Shown here piece after piece: positions 17,483-25,296 of a stretch of DNA of 64,000 nt. The notes beneath the pieces were generated by a model, which was given only the letters and a program-made list of their open reading frames with translations, did not search any database and was not told the DNA's origin. Location: positions 930,001 through 994,000 of the forward strand of contig OY730440.1 in assembly GCA_963422655.1 (NCBI GenBank), read 5' to 3'. The position numbers were made by a program, and so were the translations under genes. Within the stretch, counting starts at the first letter, position 1. Each line of letters begins with the position of its first letter. The DNA is from CATQHS01 sp963422655. Lineage in GTDB: Bacteria > Actinomycetota > Acidimicrobiia > Acidimicrobiales > Aldehydirespiratoraceae.

Positions 17483-18319
17483 TTACGGCCCTGCTACTTC
17501 GAGGGCAACCGCCTCCATGGCCCCGACGACCCGGTCCGGTACCTGCCAGTGAACGTCGTGGCCGGCTCCTTCCACGATGTCCACGGTTACGGCCCTGGGC
17601 AGGATCCTGGCCGCTTCGACGGCGATACGGGCCGGCGCCGCGCTGTCGTGCTCCCCCCATATCAAGGCGACCGGGCTCTCGATGAGGCCCAGCCGGTCGC
17701 GGTAGTCCTCGTTGACAACCCGAACCAGCACGTCTCGCATCGTCGCAGGCGCGGCCCGGTAGTCGCTCGACCCATACCGGCGCCGGGCCGCTTCCAGCCC
17801 GCGGCGGCGGCCCAGGCCCAGCCGGTTGGCCATCCTGACCACCCTGAAGCCGAGCGCCGGTCTGGGCGCCGGATCCGGCCTCCACAACGGCACCCCGGCC
17901 AGCACCACCGCGGCCACATGCCGGGGGTGATCTGCGGCCAGACACGCAGCCACCCTCCCGCCGAAGCTGTGTCCGAGCACCAGGTAAGGGCCCCCGCCCA
18001 CCTCGGCGATCAGATTCGACACTGCAGTGGCATACTCAGCTGCACCCCACACGCCGGGTGGGGGCGGCGAAGAACCGAACCCGGGTAGATCCACGGCCAG
18101 TGCCTCGTAACCAGCCCGGGCCAGCAGGGGAATGAGATCGCTGCGATCCCGGCCCCAGCCGTGCAGGGCCAGCACCGGCGGGAGCCGACGCCGGAGAGGT
18201 TCGGTCGGGTTCGCTGTCGATGGACTCGGAGGTGACCGGCCCTCAGCTCCAGCCGCCGAGAGCCGGTCCGGGAGATGTTCGGCCAGCACCGTGCCATCGA
18301 GGTAGGCCCGCACGGTCAT
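17483..18319 (-). CDS. Alpha/beta hydrolase
   Basis: The 278-residue protein has an alpha/beta-hydrolase fold: HGWGRD oxyanion segment, nucleophile elbow LGHSFGG (Ser), acid near WGEHD, and the catalytic His in GAGHDVHW near the C-terminus. The substrate is unknown. ATG 18319 overlaps the stop of the TetR gene as ATGA, so it is co-expressed with the repressor and is a candidate target of TetR autoregulation. Confidence 0.85.
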   Translation of the reverse strand: MTVRAYLDGTVLAEHLPDRLSAAGAEGRSPPSPSTANPTEPLRRRLPPVLALHGWGRDRSDLIPLLARAGYEALAVDLPGFGSSPPPPGVWGAAEYATAVSNLIAEVGGGPYLVLGHSFGGRVAACLAADHPRHVAAVVLAGVPLWRPDPAPRPALGFRVVRMANRLGLGRRRGLEAARRRYGSSDYRAAPATMRDVLVRVVNEDYRDRLGLIESPVALIWGEHDSAAPARIAVEAARILPRAVTVDIVEGAGHDVHWQVPDRVVGAMEAVALEVAGP

Positions 18320-18960
18320 GCGATCACCGGGGCCGGGTTCTCGGGGCTGAGGGCGGCCCGCAGAAACCGCATGAGCTCCCGTCGGCGCATCACTGTGGCC
18401 CGCAGCGTGGGTTCGAAGCCCACTGTGCGGGCGACTTCGAGCTCGGTGACCATGCCCACCACCGTCGAGTACAGCGACAGCAACAGCATGGCCGGATCGC
18501 TGCACCGGATGCGGCCGGCGTGCATCTCCCGGAGAAGAAAGTCGCGAGCCCGGTCGAACAGTGGGCGGACCCGAGTAGCCAGGCGCGAAGCAGTCAGCGA
18601 CCCCGGTCGGGTCACCTCTCGCACCAGCCCCAGCACTTCGGGCCGACGAACAGCCAACCGGAAGGCCTGATCGACGATGGCCTGCACTTGTTCGAGCCCG
18701 GTGAGGCCGCTGTCGGACACTTCGTCGAAAGCATCGGCGAGATCGGCGGCGGTGTCGTCGATCACCGCCTCGAACAGGTCCCGCTTGGACGAGAACCAAT
18801 ACAGGATCGTCTGCTTGCGTATGCCGAGACCCTCGGCCAGCCCGTCGAGGGAGGTGGCGGCATAGCCGTCCCTACCGAAGGCATCGAGGGCGACATCGAG
18901 GATGCGTCGCTTGGTATCGGCACCGGCCACAACCGAACCGTACCGCAGCTCGTCTACCAA
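18316..18960 (-). CDS. TetR-family transcriptional repressor
   Basis: The N-terminal helix-turn-helix is clear (TKRRILDVALDAFGRDGYAA, then LAEGLGIRKQTILYWFSSK); the C-terminal ligand domain of about 140 residues is not recognisable. The longest frame starts at TTG 18960, inside an operator palindrome, with TATATT at 18975-18970 about nine bases upstream, which would fit a leaderless transcript. GTG 18930 is an alternative. It is divergent from the acyl-reductase operon across an operator-rich spacer, so it probably controls both sides. Confidence 0.9.
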   Translation of the reverse strand: MVDELRYGSVVAGADTKRRILDVALDAFGRDGYAATSLDGLAEGLGIRKQTILYWFSSKRDLFEAVIDDTAADLADAFDEVSDSGLTGLEQVQAIVDQAFRLAVRRPEVLGLVREVTRPGSLTASRLATRVRPLFDRARDFLLREMHAGRIRCSDPAMLLLSLYSTVVGMVTELEVARTVGFEPTLRATVMRRRELMRFLRAALSPENPAPVIA

Positions 18961-18969
18961 CTGGTAGAC
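18952..18969. promoter_or_regulatory. TetR-type operator, copy 1
   Basis: GTCTACCA-AC-TGGTAGAC is an inverted repeat with perfect eight-base arms. This copy overlaps the TTG start and probable transcription start of the TetR gene. Confidence 0.8.
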
Positions 18970-18971
18970 AA

Positions 18972-19011
18972 TATATCTACCACTCCTGAAGTATATCTAC
19001 CACTCCTGAAG
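18972..19011. repeat. 20-bp direct repeat carrying operator half-sites
   Basis: TATATCTACCACTCCTGAAG occurs twice in tandem. Each unit contains TCTACCA, one arm of the flanking operator palindrome. Confidence 0.85.
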
Positions 19012-19041
19012 TCACAGGAATTACGTGACCGGTACGTCGGC

Positions 19042-19082
19042 GTCTACCAACTGGTAGACAATACGTCTACCAACTGGTAGAC
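19042..19082. promoter_or_regulatory. TetR-type operators, copies 2 and 3
   Basis: Two further exact copies of the 18-bp palindrome lie at 19042-19059 and 19065-19082, 23 bp apart from start to start (about two helical turns). They are 56-96 bases upstream of the acyl-reductase start, which suits repression of that promoter. Confidence 0.8.
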
Positions 19083-19137
19083 AACGTGGAGTGAAACTAC
19101 CGGAAGCCAGCACCGCAGTAAACGAAGCGAGAACGCC

Positions 19138-21489
19138 GTGATCGTTGAGAACCTCGACGGCAAGCGCATCGCCGTCACCGGAGCAACCGGGTTCTTGGGC
19201 ACGGCCTTGGTCGAGCGACTGCTGCGATGCGTCCCCGGCTGCGAACTGGTGCTGGTAGTGCGGCCGGGCCGGCGCAGTGCCCATGAGCGGGTCCAGCGCG
19301 ACATTCTGCGCAACGACGCCCTCGCCCGGCTTCGATCCGCACCAGCTGGCCGTCCCGAGCCGGAGACCTTCGAAGAGATGGCGGCCCGCCGGATCCATAC
19401 CATCGCCGGCGACGTCAGCCTCGACAGCCTCGGCCTCGACGACACCGGACGAGCCCTGCTGGCCACCTGCGATATCGTCATTCACGCGGCCGCCACCGTC
19501 AGCTTCGACTCGGCCCTCGACGATGCGGTCGAGGTCAACCTGTTGGGACCGGTCCGGGTGGCCGAGGTGCTGCAAAACGTAGAGGCCCGAGCCCACCTCA
19601 TCGCCGTTTCCACCTGCTACGTAGCCGGTAGCCACCGGGGCGACGCCCCCGAGCAACTGGTGGACCGGTCGCCGTTGAATGTCGATGTCGACTGGCGCCA
19701 GGAAGTCGACAGCGCCCGGCAGGCCCGAGCCGATACCGAACAGGCCAGCCGAACCCCGAAGCGTCTGGCCGAACTGGCTGCCGAGGCCCGCCGTGAGCTG
19801 GGGGCCTCGGGAATGCCGGCCCTCACCGCCAAAGCCGAGAGCCTGCGCCGCCGCTGGGTCGACCAGCAGATGACCGAGGCGGGCCGGGCCCGAGCTGCCA
19901 GCCTCGGATTCCCCGATGCCTACGCCCTCACCAAGGCTCTGGGAGAACGGGCTCTGGTAGAGAACCGGGGCTCGGTGCTGGTCAGCATCGTCCGGCCCTC
20001 GATCATCGAGTCGGCCTTGGCCGAACCCAGGCCCGGGTGGATACGCGGTTTCCGCATGGCCGAACCCGTTATCGCCGCCTACGCCCGGGGACTGCTGGAG
20101 GAGTTCCCGGGCGTGCCGGAGGGAATCGTGGACGTCATCCCTGTTGATCTGGTGGTGGCCGCCATCTTGGCCGTGGCCGCCCGAGGCCCTGTCGGCGCCG
20201 AGCCCGACGTCACTCAGATCGCCAGCGGCGCCGTCAACCCGTTGCGCTACGGCCAGCTCGTCGACCTGGTCCGGGGCTGGTTCACGGACAACCCCGTCTA
20301 CGACGACAGGAACCAGCCCATCGCCGTACCGCAATGGTCGTTCCCGGGTCGGGGCCGGGTGTCCCGACAGCTTCAGCGAGCCCGACGCACGCTCGATACC
20401 GCCGATCGGATACTGACCTCTCTTCCATTGCGGGGCCGCCAGGCCGAGCTGGGCGCCAGGCTGGAGGAACGGCGCGATCAGCTCCAGCGGGCCGGCGGCT
20501 ATGTCGAGCTCTACGGTGCCTACGCGGAGTGCCAGGCCGTATTCGGGCTCGATCGGCTCATGGAGTTGTGGCACGGCACCGACACCGGCGACAGAGCCGA
20601 CTTCTGTTTCGACCCGCGGGTCATCGACTGGTCTGCCTACGTGCAAGGCGTACACCTGCCGTCCATGGTCGGACGGGCCCGGCTGAAGATGGCGCCCGGA
20701 CGGCGGACCGGGCAGCCGCGCGCTACCCGGCTCCGGCGCCAAGTTCTCGACCCGCAACGACACATGGCGGTTTTCGACCTCGAGAACACCCTGATCGCCT
20801 CCAACGTGGTGGCCAGCTACTCCTGGCTGGCCACCCGATATCTCGACACCGGCGAACGGATCCGGTTCGTGGCCAAGACATTGCGGGAAGCGCCCCGCCT
20901 GCTGGCCTTGGACCGCAAGGACCGCAGCGACTTCCTGCGTTACTTCTATCGACGATTCGAGGGCGCCCCCGCCGACCGTCTCGACATCGACGCACGCGAG
21001 ATGCTCAGCGACCTCCTGCTCGTCAAGTCCTTCCCCGAGGGCGTCCGGCGGATCCGTCAGCACCGCGAGCTGGGCCACCGCACACTGCTCATCACCGGCG
21101 CCCTCGACCTTGTCGTCGAGCCGCTGCGACCGCTGTTCGACCACGTCATCGCAGCCGAGATGGGCACCACCGGCGGTGTCTACGACGGCCGGCTGGTGTC
21201 GGTACCCCCCACCGGGGAGGCCCGCTACCAGGCCCTGGCCGACTACGCGTCGCAGCACGGTCTCGACTTGGGCCAAACCGTCGCCTACGCCGACAGCACC
21301 TCCGACCTTCCCATGCTGGAAGCGGTCGGGTTTCCCGTGGCCGTCAACCCCGAGACCAAGCTGGCATCACTGGCCCGCCGCCGGGGCTGGCTCATCGAGA
21401 ACTGGTCGACCTCGGCCGGGGCGCCTTCGAAGCTGCTGCCCATCGCCCCCCGACCTGCCCGGGCCACCCGACTGTCGAGGACGGCCTGA
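19138..21489 (+). CDS. Fatty-acyl-CoA-reductase-like SDR fused to a HAD-IB phosphatase
   Basis: The 783-residue protein has two parts. Residues about 8-400 form an extended SDR of the male-sterility/acyl-CoA-reductase type, with VTGATGFLGTAL for NAD(P) binding and YALTKALGE as the YxxxK catalytic pair. Residues about 540-770 form a HAD-IB hydrolase with VFDLENTLI (the usual second Asp is Glu) and YADSTSDLPML. The likely role is reducing an acyl thioester and acting on a phosphate in lipid synthesis (inference). GTG 19138 opens the operon behind two operators, and its stop overlaps the next start as TGATG. Confidence 0.82.
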   Translation: MIVENLDGKRIAVTGATGFLGTALVERLLRCVPGCELVLVVRPGRRSAHERVQRDILRNDALARLRSAPAGRPEPETFEEMAARRIHTIAGDVSLDSLGLDDTGRALLATCDIVIHAAATVSFDSALDDAVEVNLLGPVRVAEVLQNVEARAHLIAVSTCYVAGSHRGDAPEQLVDRSPLNVDVDWRQEVDSARQARADTEQASRTPKRLAELAAEARRELGASGMPALTAKAESLRRRWVDQQMTEAGRARAASLGFPDAYALTKALGERALVENRGSVLVSIVRPSIIESALAEPRPGWIRGFRMAEPVIAAYARGLLEEFPGVPEGIVDVIPVDLVVAAILAVAARGPVGAEPDVTQIASGAVNPLRYGQLVDLVRGWFTDNPVYDDRNQPIAVPQWSFPGRGRVSRQLQRARRTLDTADRILTSLPLRGRQAELGARLEERRDQLQRAGGYVELYGAYAECQAVFGLDRLMELWHGTDTGDRADFCFDPRVIDWSAYVQGVHLPSMVGRARLKMAPGRRTGQPRATRLRRQVLDPQRHMAVFDLENTLIASNVVASYSWLATRYLDTGERIRFVAKTLREAPRLLALDRKDRSDFLRYFYRRFEGAPADRLDIDAREMLSDLLLVKSFPEGVRRIRQHRELGHRTLLITGALDLVVEPLRPLFDHVIAAEMGTTGGVYDGRLVSVPPTGEARYQALADYASQHGLDLGQTVAYADSTSDLPMLEAVGFPVAVNPETKLASLARRRGWLIENWSTSAGAPSKLLPIAPRPARATRLSRTA

Positions 21490-23102
21490 TGACCGCCGGT
21501 GCCTACCGCCGTGCCCCCCGACCCGGCCTGGTGCTCGACGTCGACCGCTCCACCCCGCCCATCTTGTTCCATCACGGCGAGAACTTCCGTCTCCACCGAC
21601 TCCCCCCCGACCGCAGCCGGGTCATCTACCCGGCCGAGCCGCTACCGGGTCTGGCCGACCCCGACCAGGCCATCCGGACCGCGCTGGCGGACCCCATCGA
21701 CGAAGACCCGCTGTCGGCGCTGTTACGAGCCGACATGAAGCTGACCATCGCTTTCGACGACCTGTCGCTACCACTGCCACCCATGCGCCGGCCCGACATC
21801 CGCCAGCGCATCATCGAACAGGTACTCGACTTGGCAGCCGAGGCCGGGGTGGACGACGTAGAGCTGATCGCGGCACTGGCCCTTCACCGGCGCATGACCG
21901 ACGACGAGCTGCGCCACGTGCTCGGCGATCGGGTCTTCGACGCCTTCGCCCCCCACGGCACCCTCTACAACCACGACGCCGAGGACCCCGACAACATGGT
22001 GGAACTGGGCCGCACCGGCCACGACGAGCTGGTGACCATGAACCGCCGGGCCGCGGAGAGCGACCTGTTGATCTACGTCAACATCAACCTGGTGGCCATG
22101 GACGGGGGCTGGAAGTCGACCGCCACCGGGCTGGCCGACTACTCGGCTCTACGTCACCACCACAATGTGCACACCATGGTGCGCTCCCGCTCCTTCATGG
22201 ACCGCCACCGCTCCGAGCTGCACCACTCCAACTGGCGCCAAGGCGAGGTGATCCGCAATCACGGACCCCGCATCTTTCAGATCGAGACCACTGTCAACAA
22301 CAACACCTTCGGCTACGACGGCCCCCTGGCCTCGCTACAGAAACGGGAATGGGAGTGGTCGCTGCGAGACCGGGCCTCCTTCACGGCCATGCAGGCCGGC
22401 CTGAAGGTCATGCCCACCGCGGCCCGGCGCCGAGCTTTCAACTCGTGGCTGGCTCCCTACGAACTGACCTCGGTGCAGGCCGGCGAGGTGGATGCCGTAC
22501 ACGACCGCACCACCGACAACGTGCTGGCCCAGCACCTGGTGCCGGTCCAGGGCCAGACCGACGTGCTCACGATGGGGCTGCCCTACATCTGTCCTTACAA
22601 CGTCAACTCGGTGATGAACCCGATCCTGGTCATGTGTCTCGGCCTTGGGTATTTCTTCAACCTGTACCGGGGTAAGCCGCTGGTACGGGAAGGGGGTGTA
22701 CTCATCATGAGCCACCCCACCCCGTGGGAGTTCCATCCCGTGCACCATCCCAGCTACATCGACTTCTTCGAGCTCTTGGCCGAGACCACCGATCCGGCCG
22801 AGCTGGAAGCCACCTACGAGAACCAGTTCGCCACCGACGAGTGGTACATCCACCTGTACCGCACCAGCTACGCCTACCATGGCGTACACCCGTTCTATAT
22901 GTGGTACTGGGGGGCCCATGCCCTGCAATGGCTGGGCCGGGTGATCGTGGTCGGTGGCGACACCGCCACGGTGCGCCGGCTCGGGTTCCAGCCGGCCTCG
23001 ACCCTCGACGACGCCCTGGAGATGGCCTCTGACGTGGTGGGGCCACACCCGACCATCACCCACCTCCACAATCCACCGATCGTCATGGCCGACGTGACAT
23101 GA
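21489..23102 (+). CDS. LarA-like (DUF2088) protein
   Basis: The 537-residue protein resembles the nickel-pincer lactate racemase family. Candidate counterparts of LarA active-site residues are His133 in ALALHRR, His162 in YNHD, Lys209 in DGGWKSTATG, and His223-225 in LRHHHN; Lys carries the pincer cofactor in LarA. No larB, larC or larE cofactor gene lies in the window. The C-terminal half is longer than LarA and rich in aromatic residues. It is translationally coupled to genes on both sides and probably epimerises or isomerises a hydroxy-acid or lipid intermediate (inference). Confidence 0.75.
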   Translation: MTAGAYRRAPRPGLVLDVDRSTPPILFHHGENFRLHRLPPDRSRVIYPAEPLPGLADPDQAIRTALADPIDEDPLSALLRADMKLTIAFDDLSLPLPPMRRPDIRQRIIEQVLDLAAEAGVDDVELIAALALHRRMTDDELRHVLGDRVFDAFAPHGTLYNHDAEDPDNMVELGRTGHDELVTMNRRAAESDLLIYVNINLVAMDGGWKSTATGLADYSALRHHHNVHTMVRSRSFMDRHRSELHHSNWRQGEVIRNHGPRIFQIETTVNNNTFGYDGPLASLQKREWEWSLRDRASFTAMQAGLKVMPTAARRRAFNSWLAPYELTSVQAGEVDAVHDRTTDNVLAQHLVPVQGQTDVLTMGLPYICPYNVNSVMNPILVMCLGLGYFFNLYRGKPLVREGGVLIMSHPTPWEFHPVHHPSYIDFFELLAETTDPAELEATYENQFATDEWYIHLYRTSYAYHGVHPFYMWYWGAHALQWLGRVIVVGGDTATVRRLGFQPASTLDDALEMASDVVGPHPTITHLHNPPIVMADVT

Positions 23103-24052
23103 GCCTGATACATGATCTCGGCATGACTCGGTGGCGCAACCGGTTGCCGTCACCGACCCGAAAGATGCGGACCCTGTCGTTTCCGTTGCGGGCCCCCAGC
23201 GTGCCGGTCGGATTGGAACCGGGCCCGAACCACCGGAAAGTCGGGGCCGATTACGACACCGCTTGGGCTCGGCGCTGGCCGACCCGCATGACCCGGGCTG
23301 CGTTGGTGGAGGGACCGATACGGCTGGGAATCGAGGCGCTGGCCTCTCCCAACCGGCAGGGCCGGGACCGGCTGGCAGACCTGGACGGCCCCGCGATCTT
23401 CGCTGCCAACCATCACAGCCATCTCGACACCCCCCTGCTGTTGACCTCGATCCCCGAACCGTGGCGCCACAAGCTGGTGGTGGGCGCAGCCGCCGATTAC
23501 TTCTTCGGCACCCGTATCACCGCAGCCGTGTCGGCACTGGTCATCGGGGCCATTCCCATCGAACGAGCCCGGGTCGGACGTCGTTCAGCCGATCTGGCCG
23601 CCGGACTTCTCGAGGACGGCTGGAGCCTACTTATCTTCCCCGAAGGCGGTCGCAGCCCCGACGGGTGGGGCCAACCGTTCCGGGGCGGGGCTGCCTACCT
23701 GGCCGGCCGCTGCCGAGTCCCAGTGGTACCGATCCATATCGAAGGCACCGGTCGGATCTTGCGCAAGGGCAGCAACGTCCCCCGACCCAGCACCACCTCG
23801 GTGACCTTCGGCCACCCCATCACTGCCCGCACCGGTGAGAACGCGACCCGTCTGGCATCCCGGATCGAAGCCACCATCGCCGCTCTGGCCGACGAGGCCC
23901 GCACCGACTGGTACTCGGCCCGTAAACGGGCCCACGCCTCGGTGACTCCCACCCTGACCGGGCCTTCCACCGGGGCTTGGCGTCGGACCTGGGCTCTGGG
24001 CGACCGGGCCCGCCGTCCCGGGAAACGTCATCATCGCTGGCCTGGTGTGTAG
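23099..24052 (+). CDS. PlsC-type 1-acyl-glycerol-3-phosphate acyltransferase
   Basis: The 317-residue protein has the acyltransferase motifs in order: NHHSHLDTP (the HX4D catalytic pair), the GAIPIER segment, FPEGGRSPDG, and VPVVPIHIEGTG. It transfers an acyl group to a glycerophosphate or lyso-lipid at the membrane. ATG 23099 overlaps the previous stop as ATGA. A basic C-terminal tail of about 60 residues follows the domain. In context it probably completes a dedicated lipid made by the two upstream enzymes. Confidence 0.88.
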   Translation: MSLIHDLGMTRWRNRLPSPTRKMRTLSFPLRAPSVPVGLEPGPNHRKVGADYDTAWARRWPTRMTRAALVEGPIRLGIEALASPNRQGRDRLADLDGPAIFAANHHSHLDTPLLLTSIPEPWRHKLVVGAAADYFFGTRITAAVSALVIGAIPIERARVGRRSADLAAGLLEDGWSLLIFPEGGRSPDGWGQPFRGGAAYLAGRCRVPVVPIHIEGTGRILRKGSNVPRPSTTSVTFGHPITARTGENATRLASRIEATIAALADEARTDWYSARKRAHASVTPTLTGPSTGAWRRTWALGDRARRPGKRHHRWPGV

Positions 24053-24060
24053 CTGTGGGG

Positions 24061-25296
24061 TTATCGGGTGATGTTGTGGGCGAGGGTGAGTGATTGGGCG
24101 AGGGGGGTGGAGGGGACGACGCCTTTCCAGATGGCTAGTGTCTTGAGGTTGGTGCCGAGGGTGTGGTCGGTGTTGGTGGTGCCGATGGTGGTGTTGGCTG
24201 GGTGCCAGTTGTGTGGGCCTTCGGGGACGGGGGTGGGGGTGGTGGCTACGGTTTGACCGTTGATGATCAGATACGAGTTGACTGGGCCCATGACCGCGAT
24301 CATCGACACTTTCTGTCCGCTGTAAGTATCGAAGGGCACGGACAGGTCCCATTCGGAGGCGACGGGGCTGTCGTAGCGCAGCCCGATTCGGTCCCTGCCG
24401 TCGGGGCCCCAGATTCCGAGCATCAGCGAAGCGGTCGACGCGTTACCGTTGTTGGTGGTCACCGAGTCTTCGCTTTGAAACACCGTGGCTTGGTCGGTCA
24501 CCGAATCGGGAGCGGTGAAGGTGGTGCCGATAGCCCAAGAGGCGGCCAGTTCGTTGCACTCCCACTGCGGCAGATGATCGGCGACCAAGTCGGTGCCGCC
24601 GGGGGCAGTGGCCATCGTGATCGCGTTGTCGGCGGTGAGGTCCCGGTCGACGTGGAAGGCTGCTACCGGCATAGCGGCGGGTTGGGTAGCAGCGACGGCT
24701 TGTTCAGCGGTGAGGACCCCGTCGAAGACCTCCACCGTGCCGATCGAACCATCCCAGAACCCGACCGCCCCACCAGAGATGACAACGCGTCCCAAGTCCA
24801 TGGCGTCGAGGCCGTCGACATCAGCAAAGAAACCAGTCGATTCGCTGTGAGCGACGTGCTCGCCGTCCACGTAGACATCAGTACCATCAGAACCCACCGT
24901 CACCGCCATGCGATGCCACAACCCGTCGGTCACCAAATCCCGGTCGAAGTACGTGAGGTTCACATCTGTGCTGTCGTTGCGGGCATACACCCCGAACCGC
25001 CCATCACCGGTTTGAACCAACCCCCACACACTGTCCGCGTCACTAGAATCCGAAACCGAAAACAGGGTCTGACCAGCAACCACCCCACCGGTTTTGAACG
25101 ACACCACAACCGACCCCTCACCCATGTCATCGACCTCACCAACCGACGACGAAAGATCAACAAACCCCGACGACCCGTCGAAACCAGTACTCGACGCATC
25201 ACGACGAACAAGCGCCCGCTGATCAGCACCATCAGACAACCAATACAACGACGCAGAACCAAACAAGAGCCCGCCATAAACGAACGAGGTTATTTT
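24061..25296 (-). pseudogene. C-terminal half of the sialidase (lectin-like domains) in a shifted frame
   Basis: This frame opens just after a stop at 25299-25297 and reads ITSFVYGG, then SASLYWLSDG, which matches the final strand of the sialidase fold (usually ARFSLEWLxDG) that is missing from the gene upstream. It continues with a concanavalin/LamG-type domain (SSGFVDLSSS, DGLWHRMAVTV, VYVDGEHVAHS) and a second beta-sandwich to the C-terminus, about 410 residues in all. It has no good start codon of its own (TTG 25266 at best). I read it as the rest of the sialidase displaced by one base at an A6 run. It is GC-richer than the catalytic part. Confidence 0.75.

Noticed and set aside
19021..21276. 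Long minus-strand frame opposite the acyl-reductase gene
   Set aside because: It is a GC-bias shadow with no recognisable domain.
20334..23102. A 922-residue plus-strand protein
   Set aside because: The region before 21489 is in a different frame from the acyl-reductase gene there; the LarA-like protein starts at the overlapping ATG 21489.
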